Source: Pseudomonas sp. AKS31
GTDB taxonomy: Bacteria; Pseudomonadota; Gammaproteobacteria; Pseudomonadales; Pseudomonadaceae
DNA length: 64,000 bases
Assembly (NCBI RefSeq): GCF_023634765.1
Contig: NZ_JAMLFX010000001.1
Span: forward strand, 24,370-88,369
Direction of reading: 5' to 3'
The notes under the pieces are model-generated. The model ran no database searches. It was given only the letters and a program-made list of their open reading frames with translations, and was not told the origin of the DNA. The translations under genes and the position numbers were made by a program. Shown here piece after piece: positions 27,847 to 37,846 of this stretch (positions within the stretch are counted from its first letter, which is position 1; each line of letters begins with the position of its first letter).

Positions 27847-27862
27847 CGGCACGGCCCCTGCA
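27847..27862 (+). promoter_or_regulatory. Possible sigma54 promoter upstream of glgP
   Basis: CGGCACGGCCCCTGCA matches TGGCACG-N4-TTGCA at all but two positions and keeps GG-N10-GC spacing. It points rightward, about 130 bases before the glgP ATG. Such matches can occur by chance in GC-rich DNA. Confidence 0.35.
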
Positions 27863-27992
27863 TTCATTAGCCCATCCGCCAAGGTTATGCCGGGCCAGCT
27901 CACAGTCTCAGGAAATACTGCCGAACCAGCGCCTCGACCGTCGGTCAGACCGTCTAGGCTCAGACAATTCCCGCTCGCTCGAGGTCCTATTG

Positions 27993-30443
27993 ATGACTCA
28001 AGAACCACTAGTTCGCGAAGCAGAGGTGGCCGCATTCCGCGATGCCGTCCTGACCAAGCTCACCTACGCGGTGGGCAAAGACCCCGACCACGCCTTCGAC
28101 CATGACTGGTTCGAAGCCATCGCATTGGCGGCGCGTGATCACATGGTCGAGCACTGGATGGACCACACCCGGCAGATCTACCGCAAAGGTCAGAAGCGGG
28201 TGTACTACCTCTCGCTGGAATTCCTTATCGGCCGCTTGCTCTACGACAGCCTGAGCAACCTTGGCCTGCTCGACGTCGCCCGTGAAGCGTTGACCGAGCT
28301 CGGTGTCGACCTGGAACGTATCCGTTTGCTGGAGCCTGATGCAGCGCTCGGCAATGGTGGCCTCGGGCGTCTGGCCGCGTGCTTCATGGAAAGCATGTCG
28401 ACCCTCGGCATCGCCGGTCACGGTTATGGCATTCGTTATGAACACGGCTTGTTCCGCCAGGCCATCGTCGACGGCTGGCAGCAGGAGCAGACCGAGCACT
28501 GGCTGGACTTCGGCAACCCGTGGGAGTTTGAACGGCCAGAGGTCGTCTACACCATCGGCTTCGGTGGCAGCGTCGAAACCGTCACTGACGCTTCCGGCAA
28601 ATCCAGACAAGTCTGGTCGCCGGCCGAAACCGTCCGCGCGATTGCTTACGACACGCCAGTGGTGGGCTGGCGCGGGGCAAGCGTCAACACCTTGCGTCTG
28701 TGGCGTGCGCGGGCCATGGAAGATTTGCACCTGGAACGTTTCAACGCCGGTGACCATTTGGGCGCGGTGGCCGAAGTGGCCCGGGCGGAAAGTATCTCCC
28801 GCGTGCTCTACCCAGCGGACAGCACCGAAGCCGGGCAGGAACTGCGCCTGCGTCAGGAATACTTCTTTGTCGCCGCTTCGCTTCAGGATCTGCTGCGTCG
28901 CCATCGCAACATGCACACTTCGGTGCTGACCCTGGGCGATCATGCAGCGATTCAACTCAACGACACGCACCCGTCAATTGCCGTGGCCGAACTGATGCGC
29001 CAACTGGTCGACGTCTACGATGTGGCCTGGGATGCGGCGTGGCAAGTGACGGTCGACACGCTGTCGTACACCAACCACACGCTGCTCCCGGAAGCGCTGG
29101 AGACCTGGCCGGTCGGCCTGATGGAACGCATGCTGCCGCGACACATGCAGATCATTTACCTGATCAACGCTCAGCACATCGACTCGCTGCGGGCCAAAGG
29201 CATTCACGATTTCGACGTGCTGCGCGCGGTGTCGCTGATCGAAGAAGATAATGGTCGCCGCGTGCGCATGGGCAACCTCGCGTTTCTTGGTTCGCACAGT
29301 GTTAACGGTGTGTCCGGGCTGCACACGCAGCTGATGCGCAGCACGGTATTTTCCGAGCTGCACAAGTTGTATCCGGAGCGGATCAACAATAAAACCAACG
29401 GCATTACCTTCCGCCGCTGGCTGTTCCAGGCCAATTCCGAATTGACCTCAATGCTGGTCGACTCACTGGGCCCGGAGGTGCTGGACAACCCCGAAGAACG
29501 CCTGCTCGATCTCGAGCCGTTCGCCGAGAAAACCGCGTTCCGCAAAGCCTTTGCCGAACAACGGCTGCACAGCAAGAAAGCCCTGGCCTATCTGATTCAT
29601 GAACGGCTGGGCATCGCGGTCAATCCGGCGGCGATGTTCGATGTGCAGGTCAAACGCATCCACGAATACAAACGCCAGTTGCTCAACCTGATGCACACCG
29701 TGGCGCTGTATCAGGCGATTCGCGCCGAGCCGGAAGTCGACTGGGTGCCGCGAGTGAAGATCTTCGCCGGTAAGGCAGCGGCGAGTTATCACCAGGCCAA
29801 ACTGATCATCAAGCTGACCAACGATATCGCCCGCGTGGTCAACAACGATCCGACTGTGCGCGGTCTGCTGAAAGTGGTGTTCCTGCCCAACTACAACGTC
29901 AGTCTGGCGGAGAGCATCATTCCGGCGGCGGACTTGTCCGAGCAGATTTCCACCGCCGGTTTCGAGGCCTCGGGCACCAGTAACATGAAGTTCGGCCTCA
30001 ACGGCGCGCTGACCATCGGCACGCTGGACGGCGCCAACGTGGAAATGTGCGAGCGCATCGGTGCCGAACACATGTTCATCTTCGGCCTCAGCGCGCAGCA
30101 GGTTGAAGCGCGCAAACAGAACCACGAGTTCAGCGCGGTGCCGGACATCGCTGCGTCCCATCGTCTGAACGATGTGCTGCAAGCAATCCGTAGCGGGGTG
30201 TTCTCGCCGGATGACACCTCGCGTTACACCGGGTTGATCGATTCGCTGGTGGATTACGACCGCTTCCTGGTCTGCGCCGACTTCGATTCCTACTGGGAAG
30301 CGCAGAAACGTGTTGAAGCGCATTGGCACGATTCCAATAACTGGTGGCGGTCGGCAGTGCTCAATACGGCGCGGATGGGCTGGTTCTCGTCAGACCGGAC
30401 GATTCGTGAGTACGCCACGGATATCTGGAAAGCACTGGAGTAA
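27993..30443 (+). CDS. glgP: Glycogen/alpha-glucan phosphorylase
   Basis: 816 residues from the ATG at 27993, preceded by GAGG. It releases glucose-1-phosphate from alpha-1,4-glucans. The family signature EASGTSNMKFGLNGALTIGT contains the lysine that binds pyridoxal phosphate. Other conserved segments are YYLSLEFLIGR, LGNGGLGRLAACFM, LNDTHPSIAVAELMR and VKRIHEYKRQLLN. The open frame continues upstream to 27504, but that part runs through the leader and antisense to the YkgJ-like gene. A possible sigma54 site lies upstream. Confidence 0.96.
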   Translation: MTQEPLVREAEVAAFRDAVLTKLTYAVGKDPDHAFDHDWFEAIALAARDHMVEHWMDHTRQIYRKGQKRVYYLSLEFLIGRLLYDSLSNLGLLDVAREALTELGVDLERIRLLEPDAALGNGGLGRLAACFMESMSTLGIAGHGYGIRYEHGLFRQAIVDGWQQEQTEHWLDFGNPWEFERPEVVYTIGFGGSVETVTDASGKSRQVWSPAETVRAIAYDTPVVGWRGASVNTLRLWRARAMEDLHLERFNAGDHLGAVAEVARAESISRVLYPADSTEAGQELRLRQEYFFVAASLQDLLRRHRNMHTSVLTLGDHAAIQLNDTHPSIAVAELMRQLVDVYDVAWDAAWQVTVDTLSYTNHTLLPEALETWPVGLMERMLPRHMQIIYLINAQHIDSLRAKGIHDFDVLRAVSLIEEDNGRRVRMGNLAFLGSHSVNGVSGLHTQLMRSTVFSELHKLYPERINNKTNGITFRRWLFQANSELTSMLVDSLGPEVLDNPEERLLDLEPFAEKTAFRKAFAEQRLHSKKALAYLIHERLGIAVNPAAMFDVQVKRIHEYKRQLLNLMHTVALYQAIRAEPEVDWVPRVKIFAGKAAASYHQAKLIIKLTNDIARVVNNDPTVRGLLKVVFLPNYNVSLAESIIPAADLSEQISTAGFEASGTSNMKFGLNGALTIGTLDGANVEMCERIGAEHMFIFGLSAQQVEARKQNHEFSAVPDIAASHRLNDVLQAIRSGVFSPDDTSRYTGLIDSLVDYDRFLVCADFDSYWEAQKRVEAHWHDSNNWWRSAVLNTARMGWFSSDRTIREYATDIWKALE

Positions 30444-30476
30444 CTTTCCGTTCGGCTCGATATAATTCCGTGCCGG

Positions 30477-30555
30477 AAAAGATCGCAGCCTTCGGCAGCT
30501 CCTACACAGGTGTTCGCATAACCCTGTAGGAGCTGTCGAAGGCTGCGATCTTTTT
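30477..30555. repeat. Paired REP element (REPIN), TGTAGGAGCTGCCG type
   Basis: AAAAGATCGCAGCCTTCGGC at the left and the inverted GAAGGCTGCGATCTTTTT at the right enclose a short loop. It separates glgP from the DUF2339 gene. Confidence 0.85.
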
Positions 30556-30610
30556 GGGTCAGGCTGCGCTAATCTTCCCGGATTGGCCTTTGCGCTTAGG
30601 GATATCGACC

Positions 30611-33600
30611 ATGCAATGGATGTTCATGTTGATCGGGCTGGTGCTCGGCTGGCTGCTCGACGAGTCGTTCAGTGATGCGCTGTTGGGCGCGTTGCTGGGG
30701 CTGGTGATCGGGCAGACGATCCGCATCGCGCGGCTAGGCTCGCAGGCGACGGAGCAGCAGCGTCAACTTGAGCAGGCGAAGGTCGCTTTGCAGGGCGTCG
30801 AACAGCGTCTGTTTCTGCTCGAAGGCGCACCGGTTCGCGGCGCGTCGCCACCGAGTGCGGCGCCCGTTTCCGAACCCGTTGTAGAACCCGTCAAAACAGC
30901 CGAAGAATCCCCGGCGCCCGAGCTGATCTGGGAGCTGCCGCCCGAGCTCGAACCGATTTCCGCCGTTGCCAGCGAAACCAGTCAAGCCCTGCCCGCCGAT
31001 GTCTGGCGCCTCAACGACGTTACCCCCGAACCGCCAGCGCCCGTCGAACCCCGTGGCCCGAACCTGATCGAACGCGGCATCAGCGCCGCGCGCAATTGGT
31101 TGTTTGGCGGCAACACGGTGCTGCGGGTCGGCGTGGTGTTGTTGTTCTTCGGGCTGGCGTTCCTGCTGCGCTACGCCACTGAAGGCATGGTCGTGCCGAT
31201 CGAATTGCGTTACGCCGGTGTCGCGGCGGCAGCGTTGGGTCTGCTCGCGCTGGGTTGGTGGCTGCGGCGGCGCAACAGCAATTACGCCTTGATGCTGCAA
31301 GGCACCGGGATTGCGGTGCTGTATCTGACGGTGTTTGCGGCGATGCGTCTGCACCCGTTGCTCGATCCATCCGCTGCGCTCGGCCTGCTGGTGGCGGTCA
31401 CGGTTTTCTCGGCGATTCTCGCCATTACCCAGGATGCTTTGGGACTTGCCGCAGCGGCTGCGCTGGGCGGGTTTGCCGCGCCGATCCTGACCTCGACCGG
31501 CGCTGGCAACCACGTCGCGCTGTTCAGTTATTTCGCGCTGCTCAACGCCGGCATTCTCGCCATCGCCTGGTTCAAGGCCTGGCGCCTGCTCAACCTGATT
31601 GGTTTCGTCGGCACCTTCGGCATCGGTTTCGCCTGGGGTTTGCGTTCGTATGCGCCGGAGCTGTTGTGGAGCACCGAGCCGTTCCTGATTCTGTTCTTCC
31701 TGATGTACCTCGCCATCGGCCTGCTGTTCGCCCGACGCAAATTGCTCGACATGCCCGATGCCCCGGCGGAGGACGACCGCGAGGCGCTGCTGCACTGGTC
31801 TGCGCGCAAGGGCGATTACGTCGACGGCACGATGCTGTTTGGCCCGCCGATCATTGGCTTTGGGTTGCAGTTCGCGTTGATCCAGCACCTGGAATTCGCG
31901 GCGGCATTCAGTGCGCTGGCGCTGGGCATGATTTACATGGCACTGGCCAAGGTGTTGATGGGTGGCCGTGCGGTTTTGCTGGGCGAAACCTGTCTGGCGC
32001 TCGGAGTGATTTTTGCCAGCCTAGCGATCCCGCTGGGGCTGGATGCGCGCTGGACTTCAGCCGCATGGGCGGTGGAAGGTGCAGGGATTTTCTGGCTCGG
32101 TCTGCGTCAGCATCGGCCGTTCGCCCGGGCCTTTGCCTTGCTGCTGCAACTGGGTTCGGCGCTGGCGTTTCTCAGTCAGTTACGCGTCGGCGAAAGCAGT
32201 CTGCTCGACGGTGCACCGCTGGGCGCGTTGATGCTCGGGATTGCGTTGCTGTTCAGCTTCTATCAACTGCGCAAGGCCTCGCCGGAACAGGCCTCACCTT
32301 GGGAGCGTCAAGGCTTGCCGGTATTGGCGTGCCTTGGGCTGACCTTCCTCTACCTGCTGGCGCCGCTGTTCTTTTTCGTTCAGGCCACGGCGATCAGTTG
32401 GGCGCTGGCCGGGTTGGCGACTTTGTTTGTCGGTCTGCGCATCCAGTCGCGTACCTTCCTGTTCTGCGCGTTTGCCGTGCAGTTGCTTGGCGGCGCGTTG
32501 TTCCTGCTGCGTCTGCAAGGCGCGGGCGAGGGGTCGGCGGCAGTGTTCAGCGCCGGCTGGAGCGGTTTGCTCAGCGCGTCGTTGATCGGTCTGGCGTTGA
32601 TCGCCGGCATGCTGTTGGCGGCTCGCGATGAAATGGTGCGCGGCGATGTGCGTCTGCTGCGCGGTCTGTCGGTAGTGCTGCTGGCCGGTCTGGTGTTGAT
32701 CAATCTGGCAGTGCTGTTCGTGCTGCCGTGGCAAACGGCGAGTGCGGTGTGGGCCGCGAGTGGATTGCTGATCATCTGGCTGAGTCTGTACCTCAAGCAA
32801 CGCGTAAGTTTTGTCTTTGGTCTGCTGTTGCAGGTGATTGGTGGCGCGGCGTTTTTGCTGGCCGGCCCCGAGTTGCTCGGGCCAATGTCCAGCGAAGGCC
32901 TGAAACCGTTGGCCCATGGCGGATTCTGGACGCCGCTGGTACTGGGCCTGGCGGCGATGATCGGTGCCTGGCGCCTGCAACTGGGCAACCACGCATCAGC
33001 ATTCGATGCGCTGAGTCTGCAGCGCTTGTCCGAAGTACTGCTGGTGTGGGGCGCCGGTTGGTGGGCGTTGGCGTGGATCAGTGAGGTGCTGCGGTTTGCT
33101 TCGCCGACTCTGCAAGGCACGTTGTTGCTGTTGGTCGCGGCGCTCAGTGTGGCGCTGTGGACGCTACTGTCGCTGCGGTTGAAATGGCCGGCGCTGGGCT
33201 TGCTCTGCACTTTGCTGATTCCGGCTGCGGCACTGGTATTGCTCGCCGGTTGGCATTCGCATTATCACCCGGCGGCCGACTTTGGCTGGCTGGCATGGAC
33301 GGCGGTGTTCGCCGTGCACTTCGTCAGTCTGCGACGTCTGGCGCCGATGTTGCCGGCGCGCGCCTTGAGCGCGGCGCATGTGCTCGGCTGCTGGCTGCTG
33401 ATCGGCGTGCTGGCGCTGGAGTTGCGCTACGGTCTGCTGCTGTTGTCCGAGCAATACAACGCCTGGCGCTGGCTGGGCTGGGCGATTCTGCCGAGCGTTT
33501 ATCTGTTGCTGGCGGCGGCACCGCGCAGCTGGCCGTGGCCGGTGACGGCTTTTGCCCGCGAGTATCGCTTGTACGCTGCGGCGCCGCTGGCGGTGCTGAT

Positions 33601-34195
33601 GCTGGCGTGGTTCTGGCTGGCCAATGGCGTCAGTGACGGCAACGCCGAACCGCTGCCTTATGTGCCGCTGCTCAACCCGTTGGAATTGGGGCTGCTGTTC
33701 GCGCTGTTTGGTGTTTATGTGTGGTCGCGCAGTGCGGTTTCGCAGCTGTCGATTCGCCAGGACTATGCCGAATACGCGACGCAACTGGTCGCCGGGGTTT
33801 CGCTGTTCGCTTTCTGCACTGCGCTGGTGACCCGCGCGGCACACCATTGGGCGGGAATCCCGTTCGAGTTGGACACGCTGCTCGCCTCTATGCTGGTGCA
33901 GGCCGGGTTGTCGATCGTCTGGACGCTGATGGCGTTGGGGCTGATGATCGGCGGGCACCTGCGTCATCGCCGCGAGGTGTGGCTGATCGGCGCGGCGCTG
34001 ATTGCGCTGGTGGTGGCCAAACTGATTTTTGTCGAATTGAGCAACCGTGGCGGCCTCGCCCGGATCGTCTCGTTTATCGGCGTTGGCGTATTGCTGCTGG
34101 TGGTCGGCTATTTTGCGCCGCTGCCGCCCAAACGCGTCGACGCTGAACCGGCGGCTGACAAACCGGCCCCGGACACCGAAGGAGTTTCATCTTGA
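30611..34195 (+). CDS. DUF2339 multi-pass membrane protein
   Basis: 1194 residues from the ATG at 30611. Residues 1–40 form a glycine-rich hydrophobic stretch, followed by a short coiled coil (about 45–75) and a Pro/Glu-rich linker to about 165. The remaining 1000 residues are almost continuous hydrophobic helices, roughly two dozen or more, as in DUF2339 proteins. No catalytic motif is evident. The stop overlaps the start of the DUF3999 gene, so both are translated together. Inner membrane; function unknown. Confidence 0.9.
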   Translation: MQWMFMLIGLVLGWLLDESFSDALLGALLGLVIGQTIRIARLGSQATEQQRQLEQAKVALQGVEQRLFLLEGAPVRGASPPSAAPVSEPVVEPVKTAEESPAPELIWELPPELEPISAVASETSQALPADVWRLNDVTPEPPAPVEPRGPNLIERGISAARNWLFGGNTVLRVGVVLLFFGLAFLLRYATEGMVVPIELRYAGVAAAALGLLALGWWLRRRNSNYALMLQGTGIAVLYLTVFAAMRLHPLLDPSAALGLLVAVTVFSAILAITQDALGLAAAAALGGFAAPILTSTGAGNHVALFSYFALLNAGILAIAWFKAWRLLNLIGFVGTFGIGFAWGLRSYAPELLWSTEPFLILFFLMYLAIGLLFARRKLLDMPDAPAEDDREALLHWSARKGDYVDGTMLFGPPIIGFGLQFALIQHLEFAAAFSALALGMIYMALAKVLMGGRAVLLGETCLALGVIFASLAIPLGLDARWTSAAWAVEGAGIFWLGLRQHRPFARAFALLLQLGSALAFLSQLRVGESSLLDGAPLGALMLGIALLFSFYQLRKASPEQASPWERQGLPVLACLGLTFLYLLAPLFFFVQATAISWALAGLATLFVGLRIQSRTFLFCAFAVQLLGGALFLLRLQGAGEGSAAVFSAGWSGLLSASLIGLALIAGMLLAARDEMVRGDVRLLRGLSVVLLAGLVLINLAVLFVLPWQTASAVWAASGLLIIWLSLYLKQRVSFVFGLLLQVIGGAAFLLAGPELLGPMSSEGLKPLAHGGFWTPLVLGLAAMIGAWRLQLGNHASAFDALSLQRLSEVLLVWGAGWWALAWISEVLRFASPTLQGTLLLLVAALSVALWTLLSLRLKWPALGLLCTLLIPAAALVLLAGWHSHYHPAADFGWLAWTAVFAVHFVSLRRLAPMLPARALSAAHVLGCWLLIGVLALELRYGLLLLSEQYNAWRWLGWAILPSVYLLLAAAPRSWPWPVTAFAREYRLYAAAPLAVLMLAWFWLANGVSDGNAEPLPYVPLLNPLELGLLFALFGVYVWSRSAVSQLSIRQDYAEYATQLVAGVSLFAFCTALVTRAAHHWAGIPFELDTLLASMLVQAGLSIVWTLMALGLMIGGHLRHRREVWLIGAALIALVVAKLIFVELSNRGGLARIVSFIGVGVLLLVVGYFAPLPPKRVDAEPAADKPAPDTEGVSS

Positions 34196-35556
34196 GTCGC
34201 ATGCGAAATCTGGGTTGGTTGGCGTTGGGCGTGGTGATGGCGGCCGGCGCTCAGGAAAAACCGGCGGACTTCGCCACGCAGGTGCCGCTGGCGGTAAGCG
34301 GCAACGGTCCGTGGTATCGCCTCGAATTGCCGTTGAGCGTGCAATTGCAAGCGCGCCAGACTGATCTCAGTGACTTGCGGGTGTTCAATGCTGCTGGGGA
34401 AGCGCAGGCCTACGCCTTGGCGCGCGAGTCTGCGCAGACCCGCGACGAGGGCCAGTTGCATGAGGTGAAATGGTTCCCGCTGTACAACGCCGCCGACGCC
34501 AGCGAACGCGCGCCGAACGTGCGTGTGCAATCGACCACCAACGGCACGCTGGTCGAGGTGCAGCCGTCCAGCCAGTTGGAGGCGGGTGAAGAGGTGCTGC
34601 GTGGCTGGCTGCTGGATGCCAGTGCGATCAAGGCGCCGTTGCAGCAGTTGATCCTCGATTGGACCAGCGAGCGTGACGGCTTCCAGCGCTTCAGCATCGA
34701 AGCCAGCGACGACCTGCAGCATTGGCAAGCGTGGGGCGAAGGGCAGGTGGCACGGCTGACCTTTTCCGATGAGCGCATCGAGCAGCACGAAGTGACACTG
34801 CCGGGGCAATCGGCGCGTTATGTGCGGTTGCTGTGGGAGTCGCCGAATTCGGCGCCGATCCTGACGGCGGCACAATTGAAAAGCAGTGATCCGCGCAACG
34901 TTCCGCTGCCGTTGGTCTGGTCGCCGGCATTGGCCGGCAGCAGCTCCAAGGCCGGGGAATACACCTGGCAATTGCCGATGGGCTTGAACGTCGAGCGTGT
35001 GCAGGTTGAGTTGAAACAGCCGAACAGCCTGGCGCCGGTGACGCTGGCGGGACGTCGCGAAAGCAGCTTGCCGTGGCAGACGTTGGGCAATGGCTTGCTG
35101 TATCGCCTGACCCAGAATGGCCAGGATGTGGTGCAGAACGAATTGCAGCTCTACGGGCAGACTGTGCAGCAGTTGAAGCTGAGCGTGGATGAGCGTGGCG
35201 GTGGTCTGGGCGAGCAGGCGCCGAGTCTGAAATATGCGGTGCGGGCGACGCAGGTGATTTTCCTCGCGCGCGGGGAGGGGCCGTACAGTCTGGCGTTGGG
35301 TAATCCGAGCGTGAGGACGGCGAATCTGCCGTTGGCGACGCTGATTCCGGATTTCAAACCGGAGAAACTGGCGGCGTTGGGTAAGGCTGCGGTTCAGGGG
35401 GAGGCGGTTGTCGCGCAAACTTCGACTGCTTCAGCGGCGGCGGTGGCTGAGACCAACTGGAAGAAGATCGGCCTGTGGGCGGTGTTGTTGTTGAGTGTGG
35501 TTTTTCTTGGGGCGATGGCGTTCAGCTTGTTGCGCAAGCCGCCGACCAACACCTGA
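34192..35556 (+). CDS. DUF3999 protein, exported and membrane-anchored
   Basis: 454 residues with a TTG start that overlaps the stop of the upstream gene (TTGA), preceded by GGAG in GAAGGAGTTTCATC. The N-terminus is a signal-like segment (LGWLALGVVMAAGA). A large beta-rich extracytoplasmic domain follows (WYRLELPLSVQLQARQTDLS, YTWQLPMGLNVERVQ). One transmembrane helix lies near residues 425–445 (KIGLWAVLLLSVVFLGAMAF). DUF3999 and DUF2339 are habitual neighbours, suggesting one complex with a periplasmic part. An ATG at 34201 is the alternative start. Confidence 0.9.
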   Translation: MSRMRNLGWLALGVVMAAGAQEKPADFATQVPLAVSGNGPWYRLELPLSVQLQARQTDLSDLRVFNAAGEAQAYALARESAQTRDEGQLHEVKWFPLYNAADASERAPNVRVQSTTNGTLVEVQPSSQLEAGEEVLRGWLLDASAIKAPLQQLILDWTSERDGFQRFSIEASDDLQHWQAWGEGQVARLTFSDERIEQHEVTLPGQSARYVRLLWESPNSAPILTAAQLKSSDPRNVPLPLVWSPALAGSSSKAGEYTWQLPMGLNVERVQVELKQPNSLAPVTLAGRRESSLPWQTLGNGLLYRLTQNGQDVVQNELQLYGQTVQQLKLSVDERGGGLGEQAPSLKYAVRATQVIFLARGEGPYSLALGNPSVRTANLPLATLIPDFKPEKLAALGKAAVQGEAVVAQTSTASAAAVAETNWKKIGLWAVLLLSVVFLGAMAFSLLRKPPTNT

Positions 35557-35577
35557 GAATGGCTGGCGCTGCGCGCC

Positions 35578-35668
35578 ATTCGCTGGCAAGCCAGCTCCCA
35601 CAGGTTATTGGGTGTACACGAAATAGGTGAACGACCGAAGTCCTTGTGGGAGCTGGCTTGCCAGCGAT
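35578..35668. repeat. Paired REP element (REPIN), TGTGGGAGCTGG type
   Basis: ATTCGCTGGCAAGCCAGCTC and its inverted partner TGTGGGAGCTGGCTTGCCAG bracket about 40 bases. The rest of the 339-base gap before fbp (35669–35895) shows no gene; it presumably holds the fbp promoter. Confidence 0.85.
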
Positions 35669-35895
35669 GACGACCGATCAATCATCAAAAATCCTCAAAC
35701 TGCCGCTATCACTCAACCACCACCCGTCCCGAACCCGTCTACGCTAAACCCGCTACCTGAACTCTCCACCGACAATCACGTCTCATACAGGCAAATACAC
35801 CCCAACGCACGTTACCGGGCGTCTTCGCTCGCTACGTTTTCAGACTCCCTGTAAACTGCGCGGGTTTTTAGCCCCCCATTCCACCGGAGCCGTCC

Positions 35896-36906
35896 ATGTC
35901 CCGCGTTACCCTGAGTCGCTATTTGATTGAGCAGACCCGCAGCAATAACACTCCTGCCGATCTGCGCTTCCTGATCGAAGTGGTGGCGCGTGCCTGCAAA
36001 GAGATCAGCCACGCCGTGTCCAAAGGCGCCCTGGGTGGTGTGCTGGGCAGCATGGGCACTGAAAACGTCCAAGGCGAAGTGCAGAAGAAGCTCGACGTGA
36101 TCTCCAACGAGATCCTGCTCGAAGCCAACGAGTGGGGCGGTCACCTGGCCGGCATGGCGTCCGAAGAAATGGACAATGCCTACCAGATCCCGGGCAAATA
36201 CCCGAAAGGCGCCTACCTGCTGGTATTCGACCCACTGGACGGTTCGTCGAACATCGACATCAACGCCCCGGTCGGCACCATCTTCTCGGTACTGCGTTGC
36301 CCGAACGAATACCTGAGCCAGAACGAGCCGCTGAACGAAAAAGCGTTCCTGCAGCCAGGCACCCAGCAGGTTGCCGCCGGTTACGCGATCTACGGCCCGC
36401 AAACCATGCTGGTGCTGACCCTCGGTGACGGCGTCAAAGGCTTCACCCTGGACCGCGAAATGGGCAGCTTCGTCCTGACCCACGAAGACATCACCATTCC
36501 TGAAACCACCCAGGAATTCGCCATCAACATGTCCAACCAGCGTCACTGGGAAGCCCCGGTACAGCGCTATGTTGGCGAGCTGCTGGCCGGTGAAGAAGGT
36601 CCGCTGAAAAAGAACTACAACATGCGTTGGGTCGCGGCGATGGTTGCCGACGTACACCGCATCCTGACTCGTGGCGGTCTGTTCATGTACCCGCGCGACA
36701 GCCGTGAGCCATCCAAGCCAGGCAAACTGCGTCTGATGTACGAAGCCAACCCGATGTCGTTCCTGGTGGAACAAGCGGGCGGCGCGTCCACCGACGGTCA
36801 TCAGCGCATCCTCGACATCCAGCCGGACGGCCTGCACCAGCGTGTAGCGGTGTTCCTCGGTTCGAAAGAAGAAGTCGCCCGCGCGACGGCCTACCACAAG
36901 GAATAA
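35896..36906 (+). CDS. fbp: Fructose-1,6-bisphosphatase class I
   Basis: 336 residues. It hydrolyses fructose-1,6-bisphosphate to fructose-6-phosphate, an irreversible step of gluconeogenesis. The metal-binding core [20 protein letters not shown] is intact, with the substrate Tyr/Arg segment near [15 protein letters not shown] and the Gly-rich [10 protein letters not shown] loop. The DUF924 gene follows after three bases, so the two are likely one transcript. Confidence 0.97.
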   Translation: MSRVTLSRYLIEQTRSNNTPADLRFLIEVVARACKEISHAVSKGALGGVLGSMGTENVQGEVQKKLDVISNEILLEANEWGGHLAGMASEEMDNAYQIPGKYPKGAYLLVFDPLDGSSNIDINAPVGTIFSVLRCPNEYLSQNEPLNEKAFLQPGTQQVAAGYAIYGPQTMLVLTLGDGVKGFTLDREMGSFVLTHEDITIPETTQEFAINMSNQRHWEAPVQRYVGELLAGEEGPLKKNYNMRWVAAMVADVHRILTRGGLFMYPRDSREPSKPGKLRLMYEANPMSFLVEQAGGASTDGHQRILDIQPDGLHQRVAVFLGSKEEVARATAYHKE

Positions 36907-36909
36907 ACC

Positions 36910-37512
36910 ATGATCGCGCCCTGGCAGCCGTTGCTCGATTGGTGGTTCGGACACGCCGAATCCCCCGACGAGATCTCGGCTGACAAGGGCAAGTTGTGGT
37001 TCGGTAAGCGAGACAGCCAAGACCTCGAAGCGCAGACGCGTTTCGGGGTCTTTGTCGATCAGGCTTTAGCTGGTGAATTGACCGAGTGGACGCAATGTCC
37101 CGAAGGTTGGCTGGCGGTGGTGTTACTACTCGATCAACTGCCGCGAATGATCTTTCGCGACAGCCCCAAAGCCTTTTCCGGTGATCTGCGTGCGCAGAAA
37201 CTCGTTGCCCAAGGCATTGCGGCGGATTTCGATCGGCAGTTGAAACCGATCCAGCGTGTATTCATTTATCTGGTGTTCGAACACTGCGAGAACCTCGCGG
37301 TGCAGAATGAGGCGGTTTCCAGGTTTATCGAGCTGGTGACTGAACAGCCAGAGACGCAGCGGGCGGTGTTTGCCGATAATCTGGATTATGCCGAGCGGCA
37401 TCGGAAAGTGATTGCGCGGTTTGGCCGGTTTCCGCATCGCAATGCGGTGTTGGGGCGGGAGTCTACGGCTGAGGAACTGGTATTTCTCGATCAGCCTGGA
37501 TCACGGTTCTAA
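36910..37512 (+). CDS. DUF924 family protein
   Basis: 200 residues with a TPR-like helical fold characteristic of DUF924: LLDWWFGHAESPDEIS, LLLDQLPRMIFRDSPKAFSGD and FIYLVFEHCENLAVQNEAV. No signal peptide. The family is widespread and uncharacterised. It follows fbp closely, but that neighbourhood alone does not give a function. Its stop is one base before the end of the leftward toxin gene. Confidence 0.9.
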   Translation: MIAPWQPLLDWWFGHAESPDEISADKGKLWFGKRDSQDLEAQTRFGVFVDQALAGELTEWTQCPEGWLAVVLLLDQLPRMIFRDSPKAFSGDLRAQKLVAQGIAADFDRQLKPIQRVFIYLVFEHCENLAVQNEAVSRFIELVTEQPETQRAVFADNLDYAERHRKVIARFGRFPHRNAVLGRESTAEELVFLDQPGSRF

Positions 37513-37513
37513 A

Positions 37514-37846
37514 TCAAGGATTGCCTCGTAGAAGCCGTTTCATCAACAGTGCCGGTAGGCTTTTTCGCGTATCGACAATGATATGGATGAAAACCGTTTT
37601 TTCTCGCACCTCATAAATAATCCGGTTCCTTCCCAAAACAATCTGGCGGTATTGGCCGAGATTGAGTTTCTCGATTTCTTCGGGGATTGATCCTGAATAA
37701 GGCAGATCTGCGAGGCCGAGAATCGCAGTCTTGAGATCGGCATAAGTGCTTTGCCAAATTTGGAATGAAAACTGTTTGACGAGGTAGGAGCGAAGTTCTT
37801 TGAGATCTGTTTGTGCGGACTGGAGAATGACGACCTTTAAACTCAT
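37514..37846 (-). CDS. RelE/ParE family toxin of a type II toxin–antitoxin pair
   Basis: 110 residues with the RelE/ParE fold pattern: an early helical hairpin (QSAQTDLKELRSYLVKQF), then strands with YRQIVLGRNRIIYEV and VFIHIIVDTRKSLPALL. Family members either cut mRNA on the ribosome (RelE) or poison gyrase (ParE); sequence alone does not decide. It overlaps the antitoxin stop by four bases and is read from the same mRNA. Confidence 0.9.
   Translation of the reverse strand: MSLKVVILQSAQTDLKELRSYLVKQFSFQIWQSTYADLKTAILGLADLPYSGSIPEEIEKLNLGQYRQIVLGRNRIIYEVREKTVFIHIIVDTRKSLPALLMKRLLRGNP

Noticed and set aside
27504..27992. N-terminal extension of glgP
   Set aside because: The stretch is antisense to the YkgJ-like gene and lacks a ribosome-binding site; the ATG at 27993 gives the normal family length.
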